Assembly (NCBI GenBank): GCA_043228905.1
Contig: JBHGNT010000015.1
Location: 10,602,001-10,666,000, forward strand
Origin: Azolla caroliniana
Taxonomy: Eukaryota > Polypodiophyta
Direction: 5' to 3'
DNA length: 64,000 nucleotides
The position numbers and the translations under genes were made by a program. Below the pieces are notes generated by a model. The model had not been told where the DNA came from. It saw only the letters and a list, made by a program, of their open reading frames with translations, and made no database searches. Of this stretch, positions 55,047 through 64,000 are shown in pieces (the stretch's first letter is position 1; every line of letters begins with the position of its first letter).

Positions 55047-55183
55047 TCTATTGGAAGGGGTTAGGACGTGTAGATTAATCGATTAGTCTATTGGAAGGGG
55101 TTAGTCTATTTGAAGGGGTTAGGACGTGTAGATTAATCGATTAGTCTATTGGAAGGGGTTAGGACGTGTAGATTAATCGATTT
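55047..55183. repeat. Tandem repeat, three copies of about 40 bp
   Basis: CTATTGGAAGGGGTTAGGAC followed by GTGTAGATTAATCGATTAGT recurs three times, with a short partial copy inserted between the first and second. It lies in the U1-U2 spacer of pair B and is absent from pair A. Confidence 0.92.
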
Positions 55184-55736
55184 CTCTCTTCCCAATCGCT
55201 CAGAAAGTCAGTCAAAGCTTACAAACAGGAAATGGTGTTGAATAGGAAAGGCATGATCCGAGGTGGTCAGATCTAACCTCACTGTCGGCCTCTGCCCTCT
55301 CAACATCCATTTTTTCCATGTGCACCTCCATGTATATGCATTAAGGACGTTTGTATATGCATGGCGTCTTCTCCTTAATTCGTCCGGAATTTAATTGCAA
55401 ACGTGCTTCAAATCTGTCTTAAGGCATCTAACAATGTCTAAGAAAGACGGAGCCTCCCTCTATGGTATGTAAAACGAATGATTAAAATAATAGCGAAACT
55501 GCGTTTTGTTGCTCCTGTGAGGAACGGGCCAATTCGGTCAGATGTATAAATCTGTTGGCCGAAGCATATATATCCTGGTTCCATGTGCACATACATTGAA
55601 CGGTTTATGGTTTTTATTCCATAAACTATCAGTCGGATTTTCCGTTTAATTTGAAGAGCCCATTTTAAACTACAGTATATTATTCTTCTCAAATTTGAAT
55701 TTGTAATGGAGGGCTGCAAGACTGAGGCGACGCACA

Positions 55737-55932
55737 AGCATTACCTCAAGAGGCAGTGCAAGATTGAGGCGACGCACACAACTCCCAGAGGTAGCAAGCT
55801 GTCTCGGGCAGAATCTGCCCCCATTAAAAGAAATTAGATTAATAACATGTAGCCTGATAGGCACATATCAGATATTTAACTGATAAGAACAGATACTACT
55901 CTTGATCTTAGACAAAAGGCTCAGAAAGCTAT
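55737..55932 (-). pseudogene. Diverged U2 snRNA copy (pair B)
   Basis: The minus strand starts ATAGCTTTCTGAGCC. The branch-point segment GTAGTATC and most of stem II are kept. Stem-loop I no longer closes fully (GCC against GTC) and the first bases differ from U2 consensus. Stem IV has changed on both sides (GCCTCAA/TTGAGGT) and still pairs. A second copy of the 3' text CGTCGCCTCAGTCTTGCA lies just beyond, at about 55715-55735. It is probably a pseudogene, although a transcribed variant cannot be excluded because the promoter is intact. Confidence 0.8.
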
Positions 55933-55954
55933 AGTTTGCCCATTGCCCCTCTCT

Positions 55955-55997
55955 GCTTCTTATAGGCTACTGTTAAGAAGGCTTTAATATGTGGGAT
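55955..55997 (-). promoter_or_regulatory. Promoter of pair B U2: USE and TATA
   Basis: On minus, ATCCCACATAT is at 55987-55997 and TATAAGAAGC at 55955-55964. Both motifs and the 33-bp spacing are kept, although the RNA has diverged. Confidence 0.85.
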
Positions 55998-56019
55998 ATA
56001 TATATATATATATATATAT
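55996..56019. repeat. (AT)n microsatellite
   Basis: About 12 AT units directly upstream of the pair B U2 USE. Confidence 0.95.
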
Positions 56020-56536
56020 CTATGTCTGGCTACCATATTCGCATTATCTGGCACCAAGCAACAATAATAATACCACACAAGCTTTTCACACTACAAACCA
56101 AGCTCATTTCGCCCTTCTCCCATAAATGCCCCATTAAACTATAGAGGCCTAATTTAAATCCATTTTGTGATCCTTCATAGAATTATATTCGCTAGCTCTT
56201 CACCACCAACACCTAGACAATGAAGTAAGTGTGTGTAGCTTTGATACATTGGTTTCTAGTGCAGAAATATGGGAGGTTGGTTGATATTCGTCAAGATTGA
56301 CAACCTCGTAATATAGGACTGTGCCACCGTCAAGCAACCGTTTGGCTCTCTTCACGCTACACCTAGACTCGACCACCAAAACCTTTCTTGAAGTGGGAGA
56401 GTTATTTTTACCTATAACTTCTTATGTAATAAGTTTCACTCTTTTCGTCCCTTCCATGGGTAAGATTTTGGTGGAGAAAAGATGGTAATAAATATTCAAC
56501 CCGATGAAATTAGCAATATCATCCGAAAGCAATTTC
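56020..56536. other. Spacer left of the tandem array
   Basis: No gene was recognised. Sequence identity with the array units begins abruptly at about 56537 (GTGGATACACGCGACGAG). Confidence 0.65.
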
Positions 56537-56921
56537 GTGGATACACGCGACGAGCTGCACACGCGTCGATGTAAAATCTAGTTCACTTCTGTGCCTTGGG
56601 CGCCAGGACCACGAGAGACCACATACGTACGCCTAACGACCATAGGCGGACGCCCGCCGCATCCTCCATTTATCTTCTCTCCCATTCCAATAGTGTTCTT
56701 CTTTAGCCCGGGCATCGGTGTGGTCGGTTTCTCTACGACGTTCACCATGCGTTGAAAGCCTTCCGTTCTAGTACGTAAAGAAATATTTGGGAAAAGATAG
56801 ATATGCATAAATCTAGAACGTTCATCCACGTGACATCGTCCTTCATATTATCATTAGAAGCGGGAGGCGCCTATGTAACATCTTCCTTCAGTTTTATTAT
56901 CATTGTAGAATGAGGGCGCGC

Positions 56922-57117
56922 CTATGTGACCTCAACGTCAGTGCAAGGCTGAGGCGACGCACGCAACTCCCAAAAGCAGCAAGCTGCCTCGAGCGGGAGC
57001 TGGCCCCATGAAAGAAATTAGGTTAATATCGTGCGGCCTGATAGGCCGCGTATCAGATATTAAACTGATAAGAACAGATACTACACTTGATCTTAGCCAA
57101 AAGGCCGAGAAAGGTAT
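56922..57117 (-). ncRNA. U2: U2 spliceosomal snRNA, array unit 1
   Basis: The 5' end (ATACCTTTCTCGGCC), stem-loop I, GTAGTATC, the Sm-like AATTTCTTT and the U2B'' loop CTTGCACT are intact. Compared with pair A, stem IIb is GCGGCC/GGCCGC where pair A has GTGGTC/GGCCAC. Changes on both sides keep the pairing, a sign of selection for function. Stem IV pairs GCCTCAG with TTGAGGT. The 3' end is placed by family length. Confidence 0.95.
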
Positions 57118-57140
57118 GAGTTCTCTTGAAGCCCCGATTT

Positions 57141-57183
57141 GCTTCTTATAGGCTGCACCCTAACATGCCTCCCCATGTGGGAT
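57141..57183 (-). promoter_or_regulatory. U2 promoter, unit 1
   Basis: On minus, USE ATCCCACATGG is at 57173-57183 and TATAAGAAGC at 57141-57150. Spacing is as in pair A. Confidence 0.9.
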
Positions 57184-59171
57184 ATACGTATAATCATCTC
57201 AACATTTAAGCAAACTTTGGTCCTCTCATTGCATCGAAACCACCTTAGCCAATCCTAGGGACCACATTTGACACTTGTTGTTTTGGTTGTAGCCACCTTA
57301 TTATCCATCCCTATACCAAGTCGGGATATACATACTCTCCCATCGCCAGGTGCACCTTATAGGTGCGATTCGTTATTGGTGGTTATAAGCCCCCATATCT
57401 GAACCAAACGAACGTTCACGAAATCGTGTGAGCTTCCCGAATCGAACGAGAGTTGTAATGGAGATCCACCCGTTTGCACGTAGTAAATCATTAGGCCCCA
57501 CTGCATGTCGAGGGAAAGAGCATTTACAATTACTTGAACGACCGACGCGCATAAACCTCAAGGAAATATGTTCCGCATCGTTGCAGCTAGGTAGCTACGT
57601 TCTCGCGTTACCCAACCTCAAGTCTCGTCATGACAACGGCACACACTAACGAGCAACCTAATGGCCACGCCGACACGCGCCCTCTTCTCCGCATTGAAGC
57701 TAGTGTGGCCCGTCACATGGTTATTTCATGACCAATGCGTTTCACAATGATGGTCTCGTGACGCCCCCCTAATCAAGTAACGAACGGGGGAGACTCGATG
57801 CGGGATTCGTAAGGGCGGCCCAATGAGAAGTTGGTCTAACCCTAATTCCCCTTAAATGGATGGGGAATGGGCGCGCGCCCATTTCTAAGGCAACATACAC
57901 ACCGTGGCCATGCTTTGCGAAATTTTTACATATGGCACAATCGGGGCGACCGAGGGTAGTAGCACTAATTTCGTTAAATAAGGATGGTCACCGCACCTTC
58001 CCCACAGAAATGCGAGGACGGGCACCGCGACCCTAAACCCCGAAACACACACCATCATACATAGGATACCGATATCGTATAACGAATTCCGAACACGCAC
58101 ACTACATGTATGGGACATGTATAACATCGCATAGGCATACACGCGATCCCATCCACATGCGTACATAAACGGACCTTAAACAAAGACGCAATCCAATGAC
58201 GATGTAATCGAGACGCGTGATCAACGCCTTTGGCCTCTACGGACACTCGACGATCGGGGGAGTATATGAAACAGGAGGTTTGAGGCATTGACCCGATACA
58301 CGTATGACACAACATCTCCTATCGAACATGTACTATATATGGATTTCGAATAACGGAGTGGATAGTGTAATACGTAATGTAGGCGTAAACCTCACAAGCA
58401 ATACATTTAACACGCATACGGTTTCTACGCATAAAGTATGACCAAGACAACATGATCTAACGATCTATACGTCAAAATAGTGACTTCAACATGTACAAGC
58501 AAGGGAGAAGACGATAAAGCACATGAAGAACATCCCTGATGTATCTCAAGGTTTGTGTTGTTGCTATTTCCGTGCTTCGTCTTATATTTCCTCCGGCCTT
58601 GCAACGCACGACCTGAAGTTCTTGCTCCCGACGTTCCAAACTTTTAGAAAGCGTTGTATCTCCTCCTCATATTTGCGCAAATTGTGCGCTTGGGAGACGG
58701 GAAGTGATGCTCAAAATTTACCGATGTGAGACATGCGCCTCAGTGGTCACGTTCTTCAACTGTCGACGGGGATTGCACAAGCGACGCACGCGTGGATTCA
58801 CGTCTCGGCCAGTGCTCAAGGATTGTGCGAGCGTGTTGGTTGTACATGGACATCGCATCGGTGTTTCCCTCCTTTGTTATTCTACAGCTTCGGCAACCCA
58901 TCGCCATTAACGCACGGTTCTACGTCACGACGCGCATGGTTTCTCCCCAGCCGTTGTACTTAAATTAATTACAAGAAGGAGACGGTAGGTGAGGTTGGAG
59001 CGTGTGTTGTGTGATCTATAGATATGAACGGAAACGGGAAGGGGCTAAAACATGGACGAGGTTAAAGTGAACCACTAATAGCGAGTGGGTAGATTGACGT
59101 GAGAGGATGGTGGCGCGATGACGGTTGTGCGTGCGTGCGTGTCATGGTGAATACAGGCGCGGGATAAGAAC

Positions 59172-59211
59172 GTCCCACATACAGAGGATGCAGAGCAAGG
59201 GGGCTATAAAA
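59172..59211 (+). promoter_or_regulatory. U1 promoter, unit 1
   Basis: USE GTCCCACATAC is at 59172-59182 and TATAAAA at 59205-59211. TATA lies 32 bp before the U1 start. Confidence 0.9.
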
Positions 59212-59236
59212 CGGGAGCGTTGCGCTAAGCCAAAGC

Positions 59237-59398
59237 ATACTTACCTGGGCGGGGTCAATCGGTGATCAAGAAGGCCGATGGCTTAGGGCCGGTGCCTCCA
59301 TTGCACCACCGGAGGGACTGCTTGCCCTAGCATCTCCCCAAGCGGGAGAGTGCACGTCATAATTTGTGACAGCAGGGGCTCGCGTTCGCGCGGCCCCC
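59237..59398 (+). ncRNA. U1: U1 spliceosomal snRNA, array unit 1
   Basis: It starts ATACTTACCTGGGCGGGG with the full 5' splice-site pairing sequence. Stem-loop I has GATCAAGAAGG, stem-loop II ATTGCAC, stem-loop III CTCCCCAAGCGGGAG, the Sm site is ATAATTTGTG, and the 3' hairpin is GC-rich. Length is 162 nt. It differs from the pair A U1 at many positions yet keeps every functional block. A 3'-box-like CAATCCAGTGATA follows at about 59404-59416. Confidence 0.96.
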
Positions 59399-60222
59399 AT
59401 CTCAATCCAGTGATATCAAGTCGGCCACGTTTGGCGGAAGCATTGGTCGCTCATGGCGGATTCGTCTCAAATGATGCGCTTATGCTTGATCGTCAAGTTG
59501 GCCATGTTTGGCGGAAGCGTCGGTTGCGCTAAGAGTCCCTCGGCATTTTGCTTGGCGGAGGCATCTTATTTTTTGGTGGCTTCCCTCGGCCATGCATGTT
59601 ATGCATAATGATTTGGAGGAAGCACCTGTTGCTTTCACATTTTAAATACATTTTCACCTGCTCGGTAGATCAAAATATGGTTTCAGACACCCAACACAAC
59701 ACAGATTTCCACTACCCTGAGAAATGAGAGGAGCATAAAGAGCCATCAAGCGGAGATATACACGTATAGGATATACACATGTCATAGGTCGGAGGTGGCA
59801 CATGGCGTATCCATGGTAAGAGTGAAGAGAATTGTGAGTGGATACACGCGACGAGCTGCACACGCGTCGATGTAAAATCTAGTTCACTTCTGTGCCTTGG
59901 GCGCCAGGACCACGAGAGACCACATACGTACGCCTAACGGCCATAGGCGGACGCCCGCCGCATCCTCCATTTATCTTCTCTCCCATTCCAATAGTGTTCT
60001 TCTTTAGCCCGGGCATCGGTGTGGTCGGTTTCTCTACGACGCTCACCATGCGTTGAAAGCCTTCCGTTCTAGTACGTAAAGAAATATTTGGGAAAAGATA
60101 GATATGCATAAATCTAGAACGTTCATCCACGTGACATCGTCCTTCATATTATCATTAGAAGCGGGAGGCGCCTATGTAACATCTTCCTTCAGTTTTATTA
60201 TCATTGTAGAATGAGGGCGCGC

Positions 60223-60418
60223 CTATGTGACCTCAACGTCAGTGCAAGGCTGAGGCGACGCACGCAACTCCCAAAAGCAGCAAGCTGCCTCGAGCGGGAG
60301 CTGGCCCCATGAAAGAAATTAGGTTAATATCGTGCGGCCTGATAGGCCGCGTATCAGATATTAAACTGATAAGAACAGATACTACACTTGATCTTAGCCA
60401 AAAGGCCGAGAAAGGTAT
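60223..60418 (-). ncRNA. U2: U2 spliceosomal snRNA, array unit 2
   Basis: I saw no difference from the unit 1 copy. It converges with the U1 of unit 1, whose 3' end lies about 825 bp to the left. Confidence 0.95.
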
Positions 60419-60441
60419 GAGTTCTCTTGAAGCCCCGATTT

Positions 60442-60484
60442 GCTTCTTATAGGCTGCACCCTAACATGCCTCCCCATGTGGGAT
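60442..60484 (-). promoter_or_regulatory. U2 promoter, unit 2
   Basis: Same USE and TATA as in unit 1, shifted by 3301 bp. Confidence 0.9.
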
Positions 60485-62472
60485 ATACGTATAATCATCT
60501 CAACATTTAAGCAAACTTTGGTCCTCTCATTGCATCGAAACCACCTTAGCCAATCCTAGGGACCACATTTGACACTTGTTGTTTTGGTTGTAGCCACCTT
60601 ATTATCCATCCCTATACCAAGTCGGGATATACATACTCTCCCATCGCCAGGTGCACCTTATAGGTGCGATTCGTTATTGGTGGTTATAAGCCCCCATATC
60701 TGAACCAAACGAACGTTCACGAAATCGTGTGAGCTTCCCGAATCGAACGAGAGTTGTAATGGAGATCCACCCGTTTGCACGTAGTAAATCATTAGGCCCC
60801 ACTGCATGTCGAGGGAAAGAGCATTTACAATTACTTGAACGACCGACGCGCATAAACCTCAAGGAAATATGTTCCGCATCGTTGCAGCTAGGTAGCTACG
60901 TTCTCGCGTTACCCAACCTCAAGTCTCGTCATGACAACGGCACACACTAACGAGCAACCTAATGGCCACGCCGACACGCGCCCTCTTCTCCGCATTGAAG
61001 CTAGTGTGGCCCGTCACATGGTTATTTCATGACCAATGCGTTTCACAATGATGGTCTCGTGACGCCCCCCTAATCAAGTAACGAACGGGGGAGACTCGAT
61101 GCGGGATTCGTAAGGGCGGCCCAATGAGAAGTTGGTCTAACCCTAATTCCCCTTAAATGGATGGGGAATGGGCGCGCGCCCATTTCTAAGGCAACATACA
61201 CACCGTGGCCATGCTTTGCGAAATTTTTACATATGGCACAATCGGGGCGACCGAGGGTAGTAGCACTAATTTCGTTAAATAAGGATGGTCACCGCACCTT
61301 CCCCACAGAAATGCGAGGACGGGCACCGCGACCCTAAACCCCGAAACACACACCATCATACATAGGATACCGATATCGTATAACGAATTCCGAACACGCA
61401 CACTACATGTATGGGACATGTATAACATCGCATAGGCATACACGCGATCCCATCCACATGCGTACATAAACGGACCTTAAACAAAGACGCAATCCAATGA
61501 CGATGTAATCGAGACGCGTGATCAACGCCTTTGGCCTCTACGGACACTCGACGATCGGGGGAGTATATGAAACAGGAGGTTTGAGGCATTGACCCGATAC
61601 ACGTATGACACAACATCTCCTATCGAACATGTACTATATATGGATTTCGAATAACGGAGTGGATAGTGTAATACGTAATGTAGGCGTAAACCTCACAAGC
61701 AATACATTTAACACGCATACGGTTTCTACGCATAAAGTATGACCAAGACAACATGATCTAACGATCTATACGTCAAAATAGTGACTTCAACATGTACAAG
61801 CAAGGGAGAAGACGATAAAGCACATGAAGAACATCCCTGATGTATCTCAAGGTTTGTGTTGTTGCTATTTCCGTGCTTCGTCTTATATTTCCTCCGGCCT
61901 TGCAACGCACGACCTGAAGTTCTTGCTCCCGACGTTCCAAACTTTTAGAAAGCGTTGTATCTCCTCCTCATATTTGCGCAAATTGTGCGCTTGGGAGACG
62001 GGAAGTGATGCTCAAAATTTACCGATGTGAGACATGCGCCTCAGTGGTCACGTTCTTCAACTGTCGACGGGGATTGCACAAGCGACGCACGCGTGGATTC
62101 ACGTCTCGGCCAGTGCTCAAGGATTGTGCGAGCGTGTTGGTTGTACATGGACATCGCATCGGTGTTTCCCTCCTTTGTTATTCTACAGCTTCGGCAACCC
62201 ATCGCCATTAACGCACGGTTCTACGTCACGACGCGCATGGTTTCTCCCCAGCCGTTGTACTTAAATTAATTACAAGAAGGAGACGGTAGGTGAGGTTGGA
62301 GCGTGTGTTGTGTGATCTATAGATATGAACGGAAACGGGAAGGGGCTAAAACATGGACGAGGTTAAAGTGAACCACTAATAGCGAGTGGGTAGATTGACG
62401 TGAGAGGATGGTGGCGCGATGACGGTTGTGCGTGCGTGCGTGTCATGGTGAATACAGGCGCGGGATAAGAAC

Positions 62473-62512
62473 GTCCCACATACAGAGGATGCAGAGCAAG
62501 GGGGCTATAAAA
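62473..62512 (+). promoter_or_regulatory. U1 promoter, unit 2
   Basis: Same USE and TATA as in unit 1, shifted by 3301 bp. Confidence 0.9.
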
Positions 62513-62537
62513 CGGGAGCGTTGCGCTAAGCCAAAGC

Positions 62538-62699
62538 ATACTTACCTGGGCGGGGTCAATCGGTGATCAAGAAGGCCGATGGCTTAGGGCCGGTGCCTCC
62601 ATTGCACCACCGGAGGGACTGCTTGCCCTAGCATCTCCCCAAGCGGGAGAGTGCACGTCATAATTTGTGACAGCAGGGGCTCGCGTTCGCGCGGCCCCC
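62538..62699 (+). ncRNA. U1: U1 spliceosomal snRNA, array unit 2
   Basis: I saw no difference from the unit 1 copy by eye. All functional blocks are present. Confidence 0.96.
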
Positions 62700-63523
62700 A
62701 TCTCAATCCAGTGATATCAAGTCGGCCACGTTTGGCGGAAGCATTGGTCGCTCATGGCGGATTCGTCTCAAATGATGCGCTTATGCTTGATCGTCAAGTT
62801 GGCCATGTTTGGCGGAAGCGTCGGTTGCGCTAAGAGTCCCTCGGCATTTTGCTTGGCGGAGGCATCTTATTTTTTGGTGGCTTCCCTCGGCCATGCATGT
62901 TATGCATAATGATTTGGAGGAAGCACCTGTTGCTTTCACATTTTAAATACATTTTCACCTGCTCGGTAGATCAAAATATGGTTTCAGACACCCAACACAA
63001 CACAGATTTCCACTACCCTGAGAAATGAGAGGAGCATAAAGAGCCATCAAGCGGAGATATACACGTATAGGATATACACATGTCATAGGTCGGAGGTGGC
63101 ACATGGCGTATCCATGGTAAGAGTGAAGAGAATTGTGAGTGGATACACGCGACGAGCTGCACACGCGTCGATGTAAAATCTAGTTCACTTCTGTGCCTTG
63201 GGCGCCAGGACCACGAGAGACCACATACGTACGCCTAACGGCCATAGGCGGACGCCCGCCGCATCCTCCATTTATCTTCTCTCCCATTCCAATAGTGTTC
63301 TTCTTTAGCCCGGGCATCGGTGTGGTCGGTTTCTCTACGACGCTCACCATGCGTTGAAAGCCTTCCGTTCTAGTACCTAAAGAAATATTTGGGAAAAGAT
63401 AGATATGCATAAATCTAGAACGTTCATCCACGTGACATCGTCCTTCATATTATCATTAGAAGCGGGAGGCGCCTATGTAACATCTTCCTTCAGTTTTATT
63501 ATCATTGTAGAATGAGGGCGCGC

Positions 63524-63719
63524 CTATGTGACCTCAACGTCAGTGCAAGGCTGAGGCGACGCACGCAACTCCCAAAAGCAGCAAGCTGCCTCGAGCGGGA
63601 GCTGGCCCCATGAAAGAAATTAGGTTAATATCGTGCGGCCTGATAGGCCGCGTATCAGATATTAAACTGATAAGAACAGATACTACACTTGATCTTAGCC
63701 AAAAGGCCGAGAAAGGTAT
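63524..63719 (-). ncRNA. U2: U2 spliceosomal snRNA, array unit 3
   Basis: Same sequence as in units 1 and 2 as far as seen by eye. Its U1 partner within the unit would lie beyond the window. Confidence 0.95.
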
Positions 63720-63742
63720 GAGTTCTCTTGAAGCCCCGATTT

Positions 63743-63785
63743 GCTTCTTATAGGCTGCACCCTAACATGCCTCCCCATGTGGGAT
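63743..63785 (-). promoter_or_regulatory. U2 promoter, unit 3
   Basis: USE ATCCCACATGG and TATAAGAAGC at the same offsets as in units 1 and 2. Confidence 0.9.
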
Positions 63786-64000
63786 ATACGTATAATCATC
63801 TCAACATTTAAGCAAACTTTGGTCCTCTCATTGCATCGAAACCACCTTAGCCAATCCTAGGGACCACATTTGACACTTGTTGTTTTGGTTGTAGCCACCT
63901 TATTATCCATCCCTATACCAAGTCGGGATATACATACTCTCCCATCGCCAGGTGCACCTTATAGGTGCGATTCGTTATTGGTGGTTATAAGCCCCCATAT

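Larger units (their letters stand above)
53100..55997. repeat. Right arm of diverged inverted duplication
   Basis: Inverted match to 40777-44050, including both snRNA promoters, the U1 and U2 relics and the spacer between them. The spacer text ACAGATTTATACATCTGACC in this arm (minus strand, about 55530-55560) matches the left arm with a small deletion. Confidence 0.75.
56537..59837. repeat. Tandem array unit 1 (3301 bp)
   Basis: The unit holds U2 (56922-57117, minus) and U1 (59237-59398, plus). It differs from unit 2 at very few positions seen by eye, for example A56639/G59940 and T56741/C60042. The rest is noncoding spacer that is rich in CpG. Short open frames of 60-93 codons recur in each unit on both strands, but nothing supports them as genes. 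Confidence 0.95.
59838..63138. repeat. Tandem array unit 2 (3301 bp)
   Basis: A full unit offset by exactly 3301 bp from unit 1, with U2 at 60223-60418 and U1 at 62538-62699. No length difference from unit 1 was found at any landmark checked. Confidence 0.96.
63139..64000. repeat. Tandem array unit 3, cut by window end
   Basis: The first 862 bp of a third unit, including U2. One private change was seen (C63377 where unit 2 has G60076). The array continues past the window. Confidence 0.95.

Noticed and set aside
57373-58970. Open frames of 60-93 codons on both strands repeated in every array unit
   Set aside because: They lie in noncoding spacer between U2 and U1, overlap each other on both strands and show no domain. 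Their conservation follows from the near identity of the whole units.

Overview
This window looks like nuclear DNA from a land plant with a large, repeat-rich genome. The evidence is the mix of Ty1/copia, Ty3/gypsy and L1-type elements typical of plants, and snRNA genes carrying the plant promoter pair: an upstream sequence element (USE, close to RTCCCACATCG) followed about 33 bp later by a TATA box that lies about 32 bp before the transcript start. The species cannot be named from this sequence. I see no intact host protein-coding gene. Every long open frame belongs to a retrotransposon or looks like decayed retrotransposon DNA.

Positions 1-39781 are a nest of retrotransposons. A gypsy element on the minus strand (1-5271, running off the left edge) carries a solo LTR of another family (3018-3656). 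Next is an L1-like LINE on the plus strand (about 5277-20670). It is split by a 4.9-kb copia element (7305-12250), a solo gypsy LTR (14044-14422) and a 5.1-kb Gag-only LTR element (15201-20283). A gypsy pol fragment (20702-22300) and an old copia fragment (22310-23012, resuming at 33587-33655) follow. The copia fragment was split by a copia element at 23018-33581, flanked by the duplication TTGGT. That element was itself hit twice: by a solo LTR (27031-27781) and by an unusual three-LTR Gag-only element (28240-32296). Further right are a gypsy integrase remnant, an unrecognised coiled-coil coding region split by a copia deletion derivative (35722-37643), and a short LTR (39557-39781).

Positions 40777-64000 are an snRNA locus. 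U1 and U2 genes lie in convergent pairs. Pair A (U2 at 40843-41038 plus, U1 at 41777-41938 minus) and pair B (U1 relic at 54521-54673 plus, U2 variant at 55737-55932 minus) sit in inverted arms of about 3 kb that have diverged from each other. Between the arms are a U4 snRNA gene (48249-48404 minus), a solo LTR and AT-rich DNA with no recognisable gene. From 56537 a nearly perfect tandem array begins with a 3301-bp period. Each unit has U2 on minus and U1 on plus, and the array leaves the window at the right edge. Together these loci would supply RNAs of the major spliceosome: U1 for the 5' splice site, U2 for the branch point and U4 for the U4/U6 particle.

The observations most worth a second look are the convergent U1-U2 array with its decayed inverted ancestors, the element with three LTRs integrated through two U3 ends, and a 12-nt match suggesting that the first gypsy element primes reverse transcription from its own RNA 5' end.
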